From NCBI RefSeq assembly GCF_014649755.1, contig NZ_BMTQ01000005.1, positions 1 to 64,000 of the forward strand: a DNA stretch of 64,000 nucleotides, in the 5' to 3' direction. Of this stretch, positions 43,154 to 51,174 are shown in pieces; position 1 is the stretch's first letter, and each line of letters opens with the position of its first letter. The notes beneath the pieces are model-generated. The model worked only from the letters and a program-made list of their open reading frames with translations. It did no database searches and was not told the origin of the DNA. The position numbers and the translations under genes were made by a program. The stretch is from Streptomyces litmocidini. Lineage in GTDB: Bacteria > Actinomycetota > Actinomycetes > Streptomycetales > Streptomycetaceae.

Positions 43154-44128
43154 ATGACCGTGCTTGACGACCGTACGACAGCAGCGACGTGGCCGGCCGC
43201 CTACCCGCAGGGGTACGCGGTGGTCGACGTGGAGACCACCGGACTCGCCCGCGACGACCGGATAGTGTCGGCTGCCGTCTACCGACTGGACGCCCAGGGG
43301 AACGTCGAGGACCACTGGTACACCCTGGTCAACCCCGAGCGGGACCCCGGCCCCGTCTGGATCCACGGCCTGACCAGCGACCTCCTGGAGGGCGCGCCGC
43401 TCTTCCCGGAGATCGCGGCGGAGTTCGCCGCGCGGCTCGACGGGCGGGTGCTCGTCGCGCACAACGCGATGTTCGACTGGCAGATGATCGCCCGGGAGTA
43501 CGCGCGCGCGCAGTCCGCCGCGCCGGTGCGCCAGCGGCTGTGCACGATCGCGCTCGCCAAGGAGCTGTCGCTGCCGCTGCCCAACCACAAGCTGGAGTCG
43601 CTCGCGGCGCACTTCGGCGTCGTGCAGCAGCGCGCGCACAACGCGCTCGACGACGCGCGGGTGCTCGCCGAGGCCTTCCGGCCGAGCCTGCACGCGGCGG
43701 CCGAGCGGAACGTACGGCTGCCGCTGCTGGAGTGCCGGCCGCTCACCGAGTGGGCCTCGACGCCGACGCAGCCCCGGGCGGGCCACCCGTCCTCCTACCG
43801 GGCGGGCAGCTGGCGGCCCTCGCGGAAGCGTCCGGCGTGCCCGTACCCCAACCCCGGACGGTACGAGTCGGACAAGCCGCTCAAGCAGGGCATGCGGGTG
43901 GCGTTCTCCGGAGACACCTCCGTCGACCGCGAGCTCCTGGAGGACCGCACCGTCGAGGCCGGCCTCCACGTCGCCACCAGCGTCTCCCGGCTGACCAGCC
44001 TCCTGGTCACCAACGACCCGGACTCCACCACCTCCAAGACCCTCAAGGCCCGCTCGTTCGGCACCCCGGTCGTCGACGAGGCCGCCTACACCCAGCTGCT
44101 GCGGGACGTGGCCCCGGCAGACGGGTGA
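43154..44128 (+). CDS. DEDDh 3'-5' exonuclease with C-terminal BRCT-like region
   Basis: A 324-residue protein. The DnaQ-like exonuclease domain (about 15-180) shows the acidic motif VVDVETTG, WIHGLTSDLL, VAHNAMFDWQMI and the HNALDDARVLAE closing motif. Residues about 240-320 (KQGMRVAFSGDTSVDRELLEDRTVEAGLHVATSVSRLTSLLVTNDP...) look like a BRCT domain as in bacterial ligase-type modules. It could be an editing or repair nuclease separate from the replicative epsilon subunit. The ATG gives a start just ahead of the nuclease fold. Confidence 0.88.
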   Translation: MTVLDDRTTAATWPAAYPQGYAVVDVETTGLARDDRIVSAAVYRLDAQGNVEDHWYTLVNPERDPGPVWIHGLTSDLLEGAPLFPEIAAEFAARLDGRVLVAHNAMFDWQMIAREYARAQSAAPVRQRLCTIALAKELSLPLPNHKLESLAAHFGVVQQRAHNALDDARVLAEAFRPSLHAAAERNVRLPLLECRPLTEWASTPTQPRAGHPSSYRAGSWRPSRKRPACPYPNPGRYESDKPLKQGMRVAFSGDTSVDRELLEDRTVEAGLHVATSVSRLTSLLVTNDPDSTTSKTLKARSFGTPVVDEAAYTQLLRDVAPADG

Positions 44129-44191
44129 CGCCCCCGGCTCTGCGGGCGCGCCGTGCTGCGCGCGCCCGCCGGGCGCTCCACCCTGTGGCGC

Positions 44192-44425
44192 ATGGCACGT
44201 TGTGAGGTCTGCGGAAACGATTACGGCATGTCCTTCGAAGTGCACGCGCAGGGCGCGGTGCACGTCTTCGACTGCTTCGCCTGCGCCATCCACCGCATGG
44301 CGCCCATCTGCGAGCACTGCCGGGTCCAGATCATCGGACAGGGCGTCGAGGTCGAGGGCAGTTGGTACTGCGGCGGCCACTGCGCCCGCGCGGAGGGAAA
44401 GGCGGGCATCGTCGACAGGGTGTGA
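44192..44425 (+). CDS. Small cysteine-rich zinc-ribbon-like protein
   Basis: A 77-residue protein with eight or nine Cys and several His: ARCEVCGNDY, DCFACAIHRM, PICEHCRVQIIG, YCGGHCARAEG. The paired CxxC motifs indicate two zinc sites (zinc-ribbon or prokaryotic metallothionein-like). The later ATG is preferred over an in-frame upstream one because the Cys motif starts immediately. It lies between the exonuclease and SURF1 genes on the same strand. Confidence 0.8.
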   Translation: MARCEVCGNDYGMSFEVHAQGAVHVFDCFACAIHRMAPICEHCRVQIIGQGVEVEGSWYCGGHCARAEGKAGIVDRV

Positions 44426-44506
44426 GGAAACGATCCCGGGCGGTCGGGCGAACCGACCCGAACCCCCCGTGCGTGCACCCCTCGACCCGCGCTGTACGGT
44501 CGTGGG

Positions 44507-45322
44507 GTGTACCGCTTCCTGTTGTCCCGGCAGTGGGTGATCCTCACCCTCGGCGCCCTCGCCCTCATCCCCACGATGATCCAGCTGGGATTCTGGCAGT
44601 TCCACCGGCACGAGCACCGGGTCGCCCAGAACACCCTGATCGCGGACAACCTCAGGGCGGAGCCGGTCCCGGTCGAGGAGCTCACCTCCCCCGGCCACAC
44701 CGTCCCGCGCGCCGACTACTGGCGGCGGGTCACCGCCACCGGCACCTTCGACACCGCCCACGAGGTGGTCGTCCGCCGCCGCACCTCCTCCGACGACCAG
44801 GTGGGCGTGCACGTCCTGACCCCGCTGGTCCTCCGCGACGGCCGGGTCGTCCTGGTCAACCGCGGCTGGGTCCCGGCCGCCGCCGACCAGCACTCCTACC
44901 CGCCGGTGCCGCCCGCCCCCAAGGGCGAGGTCACCGTCACGGGCCGGCTCAAGGCCGACGAGACGACGGGCGCCAGCGGCATCAAGGACCTGAAGGGCCT
45001 GCCGGACCGGCAGGTCATGCTCATCAGCAGCCGGCAGCAGGCCGGGCTCACGGGCCGCGAGGTGCTCGGCGGCTATCTGGAGCTGACCGCGCCCGAGCCG
45101 GCCGGCGGCACCCCCGAGACGATCGCCGAGCCGGACCACGAGTCGATCGGTCCCCACATGGCGTACGCCGTGCAGTGGTGGCTCTTCGCCGCCGGGGTGC
45201 CCGTCGGCTGGGTGATCCTGGTGCGCCGGGAGAAGCACGACCGGGAGGCCGGGGACGCCGCCGACGTCCCCGGGACCCCGGAGCGGGACACGGCGGAGGC
45301 GCAGGCCGCTCCGTCCCGCTGA
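44507..45322 (+). CDS. SURF1 family cytochrome oxidase assembly protein
   Basis: A 271-residue SURF1 protein: N-terminal membrane span (about 8-28) followed by LGFWQFHRHEHRV, an extracytoplasmic domain with VLVNRGWVPAAADQ, and a C-terminal span (about 222-242, AYAVQWWLFAAGVPVGWVILV). SURF1 helps assemble heme aa3-type oxidases. The acidic/Ala tail is not conserved. GTG start. Confidence 0.93.
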   Translation: MYRFLLSRQWVILTLGALALIPTMIQLGFWQFHRHEHRVAQNTLIADNLRAEPVPVEELTSPGHTVPRADYWRRVTATGTFDTAHEVVVRRRTSSDDQVGVHVLTPLVLRDGRVVLVNRGWVPAAADQHSYPPVPPAPKGEVTVTGRLKADETTGASGIKDLKGLPDRQVMLISSRQQAGLTGREVLGGYLELTAPEPAGGTPETIAEPDHESIGPHMAYAVQWWLFAAGVPVGWVILVRREKHDREAGDAADVPGTPERDTAEAQAAPSR

Positions 45323-45356
45323 TTGACCGTCGCCGCTTCCGGGAACAGGCCGAAGC

Positions 45357-47141
45357 GTGACGCAACGCATCGACGACTACGCCCTCATCGGGGACCTGCA
45401 GACCGCCGCGCTCGTCGGCCGCGACGGGTCGGTCGACTGGCTGTGTCTGCCCCGCTTCGACTCCGCCGCCTGCTTCGCCGCCATCCTCGGCGACGAGAAC
45501 AACGGCCACTGGACCCTCGCGCCCAAGGGGGCCACCAGCTGCACCACCCGCCGCTACGCCGAGGACACCCTCGTCCTGGAGACCTACTGGGAGACCCGTA
45601 CCGGCACCGTCAAGGTCGTCGACTTCATGCCGCAGCGGGACACCTCCCCCGACCTGATGCGGATCGTCGAGGGCGTCAGCGGCAGCGTCGAGATGGCCTC
45701 CGTGCTGCGGCTCCGCTTCGACTACGGCTCGATCGTGCCGTGGGTGCGCAGGGTCGACGGCCAGCGGGTCGCGATCGCCGGGCCGGACTCGGCCTGGCTG
45801 CGCAGCGAGCCGCACGTGAAGACCTGGGGCCAGCAGTTCTCCACCCGGTCCTCCTTCACCGTCGCCGCCGGCGAGAAGGTGGCCTTCGTCCTGACCTGGC
45901 ACCCCTCGCACGAGCCGCGCCCGGACCTCGTCGACCCCTTCGAGGCCCTGGAGCAGTGCCTCGCGGACTGGCGGAAGTGGGCGGCCCGCTGCACCTACGA
46001 GGGCCCGTACCGGTCGGCGGTGCTGCGGTCCCTGATCACCCTCAAGGCGCTCACGTACGCCCCCACCGGCGGGATCGTGGCCGCCCCCACCACCTCCCTG
46101 CCGGAGGAGCTCGGCGGCGTGCGGAACTGGGACTACCGCGCCTGCTGGCTGCGCGACTCCTCCCTCACCCTCGGCGCGCTGCTCGCCGCCGGGTACGAGG
46201 AGGAGGCGGCCGCCTGGCGGGACTGGCTGCTCCGCTCGGTCGCGGGCGACCCCGCCGACCTGCAGATCATGTACGGGCCCGCCGGGGAGCGCCGGCTGCC
46301 GGAGACCAGCCTGCCGTGGCTGCGCGGCTACGCCGACTCGGCGCCGGTCCGGACCGGGAACGCGGCGGTGGACCAGTTCCAGCTGGACGTGTACGGCGAG
46401 GTCATGGACTCCCTCCACCGCGCGCGTGAGGCCGGGATCCCGCCGGAGCGGCACGCCTGGAACCTCCAGCTGAGCCTGCTCGGCTTCCTGGAGTCCACCT
46501 GGCGGGAGCCCGACGAGGGCCTGTGGGAGGTCCGCGGGCCGCGCCGCCACTTCACCCACTCGAAGGTGATGGCCTGGGTCGCCGCCGACCGGGCGGTCCG
46601 CACCCTGGAGGCCGACCCCACGCTGCCGGGGGACGCGGGGCGGTGGCGGGCGATGCGGGACGAGATCCACGCCCAGGTGTGCGCGCGGGCGTACGACCCC
46701 GTGCGGAACACCTTCACCCAGGCGTACGGCTCGTCCGGGCTAGACGCCGCCACCCTCCTCATCCCGCAGGTCGGCTTCCTGCCGCCGGACGACCCCCGGG
46801 TGGTGGGGACGGTGGACGCGGTGCGGGAGGAGCTGATGCACGGCGGCTTCCTGCGCCGGTACAGCCCCGACTCGACGGCCCTGGACGGGCTCCCGGGGCA
46901 GGAGGGGACCTTCCTGGTCTGCTCGTTCTGGCTGGCGGACGCGCTGCGGCTGACCGGGCGCCCCGAGGAGGCCCGCGAGCTCTTCGAGCGGCTCCTCACC
47001 CTCACCAACGACGTGGGGCTCCTGGCGGAGGAGTACGACCCGGTGGCGAAGCGGCAGCTGGGGAACTTCCCCCAGGCCTTCAGCCACATCGGCCTGGTGG
47101 GGACGGCTCTCGCCCTGGCCGCCGAGGACGCGGCAGGATAG
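45357..47141 (+). CDS. Glycoside hydrolase family 15 protein (trehalase/glucoamylase-like)
   Basis: A 594-residue GH15 enzyme: an N-terminal beta-rich trehalase-type domain (about 1-215, beginning IDDYALIGDLQTAALVGRDGSVDWLCLPRFDS) and a C-terminal (alpha/alpha)6 barrel with NWDYRACWLRDSSLTLGALLAAG (first catalytic region) and GLLAEEYDPVAKRQLGNFPQAFSHIG (second catalytic Glu). Actinobacterial relatives hydrolyse trehalose. No signal peptide, so cytoplasmic. GTG start; 34 bp after SURF1. Confidence 0.93.
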   Translation: MTQRIDDYALIGDLQTAALVGRDGSVDWLCLPRFDSAACFAAILGDENNGHWTLAPKGATSCTTRRYAEDTLVLETYWETRTGTVKVVDFMPQRDTSPDLMRIVEGVSGSVEMASVLRLRFDYGSIVPWVRRVDGQRVAIAGPDSAWLRSEPHVKTWGQQFSTRSSFTVAAGEKVAFVLTWHPSHEPRPDLVDPFEALEQCLADWRKWAARCTYEGPYRSAVLRSLITLKALTYAPTGGIVAAPTTSLPEELGGVRNWDYRACWLRDSSLTLGALLAAGYEEEAAAWRDWLLRSVAGDPADLQIMYGPAGERRLPETSLPWLRGYADSAPVRTGNAAVDQFQLDVYGEVMDSLHRAREAGIPPERHAWNLQLSLLGFLESTWREPDEGLWEVRGPRRHFTHSKVMAWVAADRAVRTLEADPTLPGDAGRWRAMRDEIHAQVCARAYDPVRNTFTQAYGSSGLDAATLLIPQVGFLPPDDPRVVGTVDAVREELMHGGFLRRYSPDSTALDGLPGQEGTFLVCSFWLADALRLTGRPEEARELFERLLTLTNDVGLLAEEYDPVAKRQLGNFPQAFSHIGLVGTALALAAEDAAG

Positions 47142-47145
47142 GGGC

Positions 47146-47901
47146 ATGGATCTTGGACTGAAGGACCGTGTGTACGTGGTGACCGGTGCGACGCGGGGGC
47201 TCGGCCGGGCCTCCGCCGAGGCGCTGCTCGCCGAGGGCGCGAAGGTGCTGGTCACCGGGCGCGAGGAGGAGGCGGTCGCCGACGCGGTGGCCGAGCTGGG
47301 CGAGGGGGCGGCCGGGATCGCCGCCGACAACGCCGACCCGGGGACCCCGGACCGGCTGATCGCCGGGGCGCGGGCCCGCTTCGGCGGCTTCGACGGCATC
47401 CTGATCAGCGTCGGCGGCCCGGCGCCGGGCTTCGCGGCGGACAACACCGACGAGGAGTGGGCGGCCGCGTTCGACACGGTCTTCCTGGGGGCGGTGCGGC
47501 TGGCCCGCGCGGCCGCCGAGACGCTCGCCGAGGGCGGGGTCATCGGCTTCGTCCTGTCCGGCTCCGTCCACGAGCCGATCCCCGGCCTCACCGTCTCCAA
47601 CGGGCTGCGCCCGGGACTGGCCGGCTTCGCCAAGTCCCTCGCCAACGACCTGGGCCCGCGCGGGATCCGGGTCGTCGGTCTGCTGCCGAGCCGCATCGAC
47701 ACGGACCGGGTCCGCTCCCTGGACGCGCTCTCCGGCGACGCGGACGCGGCCCGCGCGGCGAACGAGCTCACGATCCCGCTGCGGCGCTACGGCACCCCGG
47801 AGGAGTTCGGGCGCACGGCGGCCTTCCTGCTCTCGCCGGCCGCCTCGTACCTGACGGGGCTGATGCTGCCGGTGGACGGCGGGGCGCGCGCCGGGTTCTG
47901 A
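47146..47901 (+). CDS. SDR family oxidoreductase
   Basis: A 251-residue SDR: VVTGATRGLGRASAEALL and the C-terminal SYLTGLMLPVDGGARAGF are typical. The catalytic Tyr position is occupied by Asn/Gly context (TVSNGLRPGLAGFAKSLA replaces YxxSK), as in a subgroup with VSNGLR, so the usual Tyr is missing. It follows the GH15 gene by 4 bp and is probably in its operon. Substrate unknown. Confidence 0.85.
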   Translation: MDLGLKDRVYVVTGATRGLGRASAEALLAEGAKVLVTGREEEAVADAVAELGEGAAGIAADNADPGTPDRLIAGARARFGGFDGILISVGGPAPGFAADNTDEEWAAAFDTVFLGAVRLARAAAETLAEGGVIGFVLSGSVHEPIPGLTVSNGLRPGLAGFAKSLANDLGPRGIRVVGLLPSRIDTDRVRSLDALSGDADAARAANELTIPLRRYGTPEEFGRTAAFLLSPAASYLTGLMLPVDGGARAGF

Positions 47902-47904
47902 CCC

Positions 47905-48492
47905 TCAGGCGACCCGGCGGGCGCGGTGCTTCACCGCGCGCAGCCGCGCTTCCGCGGGGAGCGCGGGCAGTCCCGTCGACGTACGGGCGTGGGCGAGGCT
48001 CCGGGTGCTGAGGGCGGACAGGACGTCGCCCGGGGAGGCGTGCGGCTCCAGGAGGAGCGCGATCCGGGCACGGGGGGTGGTCCGGCGGCCCGTGAGGGCG
48101 ACCTTGGCCCGGGCGACGCCGTCCTGCGAGGCGGCGTCCGCCTCCAGGACGGCCTCCAGGGCCCGGCCGCGCAGGAGCGCCGCCTCACCGTCGCCCGTGT
48201 CGACGAGGACCTCGGCGAGCCGGGCCCGCCGGAACTGGACGAGCAGCCACCACAGGGCCAGCAGGACGATGAGCCCGAGGACGGCGATGACCACCGGCCA
48301 CCACCAGCTCTCGTCCCGCCAGCGCTGCCGGTCGGCGGTGGAGAGCAGCACGTCGGAGGAGCCCGACCAGGGCCACCAGGACGGTACGGACAGGTCGAGG
48401 GCGGCGGCGAGGACCGCGCCGCCGACGACCACGAGGAGCAGCCCGGCGAGACCGAGCAGGACGCGGTTGACACGCCGCAGGACGCGGGTCAC
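47905..48492 (-). CDS. AmaP-like alkaline shock membrane-anchor protein
   Basis: A 195-residue protein with two membrane spans (about 10-30 and 68-90) separated by a Trp-rich external loop (SVPSWWPWSGSSDVLL...DESWWWPVV), and a cytoplasmic Asp23-like C-terminal domain (about 95-180). This is the AmaP arrangement, which anchors Asp23/Gls24 proteins to the membrane. The GTG start overlaps the DUF6286 stop. Last gene of a five-gene operon. Confidence 0.82.
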   Translation of the reverse strand: MTRVLRRVNRVLLGLAGLLLVVVGGAVLAAALDLSVPSWWPWSGSSDVLLSTADRQRWRDESWWWPVVIAVLGLIVLLALWWLLVQFRRARLAEVLVDTGDGEAALLRGRALEAVLEADAASQDGVARAKVALTGRRTTPRARIALLLEPHASPGDVLSALSTRSLAHARTSTGLPALPAEARLRAVKHRARRVA

Positions 48493-49142
48493 TTGGCCTT
48501 CCCTTCCTTCCGGGACGGCCGGGCCACCCGTACCGTCGGAGCGAGCGGGCGGGCGAGGCCGAGCTCGTCGATCCCGGTGGCGAGCACCGTCTCCACGTCG
48601 GCGCGGACCTCGTCGAGGGCACGGAAGTGGGACACCGCCCGGACGCGGGCCTTGGACCGGCCGACCTTCACCCGGACGGACTGGACCCCGGAGACCTCCA
48701 TGACGCGGTCCCGCAGGGCGAGGGCGGCGGCCTTGCGGTCGAGTCCCGCCCGCACGTCGGTGTGCTCGCGGCGCATGGGGAGGACGTCGCGCAGTCCGGG
48801 GGTGAGGGCCAGGAGGAGGAGCCACAGGCCGAGCAGGACGGCGACGGAGGCGCCGACGACGATCACCACGTCGTCGAGCGGGCGGGTCGCCAGGGCGTGG
48901 GCGAGCCGGCGCCGCCAGGACATGGCGGAGCGGTCGGCCCGTACGGCCGCGACGTCGTAGAGGAGCAGCCCGGCGGCGCCGAGGACGACGGCCGCGAGGA
49001 GGGCGGCGGGGATGCGGCGGACGGCCCAGAAGCGGCGGGCGCGGGGCACCGGCGCGTCGGCCGGGACGGCCGCCGCGCCGCCCGGGGGTCCGGCCTGGGG
49101 GCCCGCGTTCGCCGTGGGGTCCGTTTCCGGGGTGGTGGTCAT
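48489..49142 (-). CDS. DUF6286 domain membrane protein (Asp23-operon)
   Basis: A 217-residue protein: low-complexity Pro/Ala N-terminus, span 1 (about 45-65), span 2 (about 92-113), then a cytoplasmic domain with DRKAAALALRDRVMEVSGVQSVRVKVGRSKARVRAVSHFRALDEVRADV that resembles the Asp23 fold. Overlaps its neighbours by 4 bp at both ends (ATGA and GTGA). Confidence 0.82.
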   Translation of the reverse strand: MTTTPETDPTANAGPQAGPPGGAAAVPADAPVPRARRFWAVRRIPAALLAAVVLGAAGLLLYDVAAVRADRSAMSWRRRLAHALATRPLDDVVIVVGASVAVLLGLWLLLLALTPGLRDVLPMRREHTDVRAGLDRKAAALALRDRVMEVSGVQSVRVKVGRSKARVRAVSHFRALDEVRADVETVLATGIDELGLARPLAPTVRVARPSRKEGKAK

Positions 49143-49507
49143 GCGAGGCGGCCCCTCGGCGAGGTGTGACGGGTGTGCGCGGAGTGGAGGTGCTCGACGT
49201 GGACGGCCACCTCATGGACCTCCAGGCCGACGAGTTCCTCCACGCGGGTGCGTACCCGGTTCCGGACGGCGCCGCACTGGCGGCCGACGTCGGAGGGGTA
49301 GTCGAGGTCGAGGCTCACCGAGACACGGGCGGTGTCCCGGTGGACGACGACCGAGGCGTGCGGCTTCGATCCCCCTTCGGGGACGGAGTCGAGGGCTTCC
49401 CTCGCCGCCCGGGCGGCGACCTTCGCGACGACGCGGTCGGCGATGGTGGTCGCCCCCCGGTCCCGCACTCCGTCCCGTACCGGATCGTCTGCCAGGTCCG
49501 TCACCAC
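49139..49507 (-). CDS. Asp23/Gls24 family protein (short)
   Basis: A 122-residue Asp23-like protein: TTIADRVVAKVAARAAREALDSV, HASVVVHRDTARVSVSLDLDYP, and a final VGLEVHEVAVHVEHL strand. Two adjacent GTG codons can start it; the spacing to GAGG slightly favours the second (49504). Part of the envelope-stress operon. Confidence 0.85.
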   Translation of the reverse strand: MVTDLADDPVRDGVRDRGATTIADRVVAKVAARAAREALDSVPEGGSKPHASVVVHRDTARVSVSLDLDYPSDVGRQCGAVRNRVRTRVEELVGLEVHEVAVHVEHLHSAHTRHTSPRGRLA

Positions 49508-49513
49508 CTCGGG

Positions 49514-49705
49514 TCACCGCCGCCGGTCGCCGCGGTCGCGTCCTCGGAACAGGTCTCCGGGTTCGAGGTCCCCGTCGAGGAACCGCCCGGCCACGAAGCC
49601 GATCGCGCCGAGGGCCGCGATCACCAGAAACGCTCCGAAGCCGCCGAAGTATCCGGCGAATCCGAGAGCCATGCCGGCCAGTAGGCCGACCATCGCCATG
49701 CTCAT
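49514..49705 (-). CDS. Small membrane protein (DUF2273-like) of the Asp23 operon
   Basis: A 63-residue protein with two hydrophobic stretches (GLLAGMALGFAGYFGGFGAFLVIAALGAIGFVAGRFLDG) and a charged DLFRGRDRGDRRR tail. Size, position and glycine-zipper look like the DUF2273 proteins that accompany AmaP/Asp23. Confidence 0.8.
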   Translation of the reverse strand: MSMAMVGLLAGMALGFAGYFGGFGAFLVIAALGAIGFVAGRFLDGDLEPGDLFRGRDRGDRRR

Positions 49706-49747
49706 TCCGAGTCCCTTCCCTGGCCCCTGTCGCCGGGGTTCCGACGC

Positions 49748-50224
49748 CTACTGGAGCCGGGGCTCCGGCTCCTCTTCCTCGTCCTCGGGCAGCTTCACGT
49801 CGCTGACCGCGATGTTGACCTCGACGACTTCGAGGCCCGTCATCCGCTCCACGGCGGCGATGACGTTCTCCCGGACGTCACCGGCGACGTCGGCGATGGA
49901 GACGCCGTAGACGACGACGATCTCCAGGTCGAGCGCGGTCTGCACCTCGCCGACCTCGGCCTTGACGCCCCGGGTGACGTTCGACTTGCTGCCGCCCGTG
50001 CCGGGGACCCGGTCGCGGACGGCGCCGAAGGTGCGGGAGAGACCGCTGCCCATGGCGTGGACGCCGTCGACGTCGCGCGCGGCGAGACCGGCGATCTTCT
50101 CCACGACCCCGTCGGCGATGGTCGTCCGGCCCCGGGCGCCCGCCAGGCCGCCCCCGCGCTTGGTCATGGAGGAGCGACGCGACTCGTCCGTCGCGAGCTC
50201 TCCGGAGTGAGTGGTGTCCGTCAT
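49748..50224 (-). CDS. Asp23/Gls24 family envelope stress response protein
   Basis: A 158-residue Asp23/Gls24 protein, first gene of the operon. Conserved blocks are TTIADGVVEKIAGLAARDVDGVHAMGSG, VEVGEVQTALDLEIVVVYG-type strand (AEVGEVQTALDLEIVVVYGVSIADVAGDVRENVIAAVERMTGLEV in part) and VVEVNIAVSDVKLPED. The C-terminal tail is Glu/Pro-rich. Such proteins are abundant, membrane-anchored through AmaP and linked to cell-envelope stress. Confidence 0.93.
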   Translation of the reverse strand: MTDTTHSGELATDESRRSSMTKRGGGLAGARGRTTIADGVVEKIAGLAARDVDGVHAMGSGLSRTFGAVRDRVPGTGGSKSNVTRGVKAEVGEVQTALDLEIVVVYGVSIADVAGDVRENVIAAVERMTGLEVVEVNIAVSDVKLPEDEEEEPEPRLQ

Positions 50225-50317
50225 GAGATCTAGCCCCTTCTGTCATATTTCGGGGTTCCTCGCCCACATTAAGGGCGGTTGCCCCAATTCGCGCCACGGA
50301 TGCGGCAGGCTGGGGGA

Positions 50318-51004
50318 ATGACGACGGCTGAAGGATGGACAGCGGCGGTACGGGAGCGGCTCGCGCCGGGCAGGCTGCTGCCGCTCGGCACGGCCGGGGA
50401 CGGCACGTGGATCACCGAGCGGGCGGTACGGGGGGCCCTCGGCCCGGCCGCCGCGGCGGTACGGGGAGTGGTGCCGGGCAGGATCCGGGTCGGGCCCGAC
50501 CTGGAGGCCGAGAACGAGGGGGCGGCGGGGGCCGAGCCGTTCCCGGTGCCGCCGGGCGCGCTCGGGCCGGGACTGCTGCGGATCACCGCGGACTTCGGGG
50601 CGGTCGCGGGCCGTCCGCTGCCGGAGCTGGCCGAGGAGCTGCGGGCGGCCCTGCTCGGGGCGGCGCGGGACGGTCTCGGGCTGCTCGTGACGGCCGTGGA
50701 CCTGCGGGTGACGGAGCTGCTCGACCTCGGGCCGGAGGCGGGTCAGGACGCTCCCCCGCCGGGGCGGCCGGCCCCGGCGACGGACGATCCGGTGGCCCTG
50801 GCGGTCCTGCGGGTCGAGGGCGTGGCGGGCGTGACGGACACCTGGGGGCCGCCGGTGCACCGGGGCCCGGAGGGGATGCGGGTGGAGCTGGCCGTGACGG
50901 CGGGCCACCGTCCGCTGGACGTGGCCCGCGCCGCCCGGAACGCCGCGACCGCGGCCGCCGACGGGGCGACCGCGGTCACGGTGCTGGTGTCGGAACTGCG
51001 CTGA
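50318..51004 (+). CDS. Conserved protein divergent from the Asp23 operon (Asp23-like C-terminus)
   Basis: A 228-residue protein. I recall relatives labelled nucleopolyhedrovirus P10 family in Streptomyces, which says nothing on function. The C-terminal third (LAVLRVEGVAGVTDTWG...MRVELAVTAGHRPLDVARAARNAATAAADGATAVTVLVSELR) has the strand-helix pattern of Asp23/Gls24 domains, matching its position back-to-back with the Asp23 operon. The middle is Ala/Leu-rich and helical. The ATG follows a GGGGG purine run. Likely an accessory factor (inference). Confidence 0.7.
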   Translation: MTTAEGWTAAVRERLAPGRLLPLGTAGDGTWITERAVRGALGPAAAAVRGVVPGRIRVGPDLEAENEGAAGAEPFPVPPGALGPGLLRITADFGAVAGRPLPELAEELRAALLGAARDGLGLLVTAVDLRVTELLDLGPEAGQDAPPPGRPAPATDDPVALAVLRVEGVAGVTDTWGPPVHRGPEGMRVELAVTAGHRPLDVARAARNAATAAADGATAVTVLVSELR

Positions 51005-51174
51005 AACACGCGCGTGCCCGAGTGCCGCGCCGCACGCGCGCGTGCGCGCCACGCCGAGGGGGCACGTACGCGGGCGCTGCGCCGAACGGGTGCCCGCGTG
51101 GGCGCTGCGCCGAACGGGCGGGCGCGCCCGAAGCGCCGCACGCGCGCGTCGAGCACCCTTGACGCGCGCGTGCG
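51005..51174. repeat. CG-alternating intergenic segment with 28-bp-spaced direct repeat
   Basis: GGGCGCTGCGCCGAACGGG occurs exactly at 51072-51090 and 51100-51118. The surroundings are runs of CGCGCGTGCG, which is alternating purine-pyrimidine. It separates the convergent Asp23-linked gene and the enoyl-CoA hydratase gene and probably contains their terminators. Confidence 0.7.
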
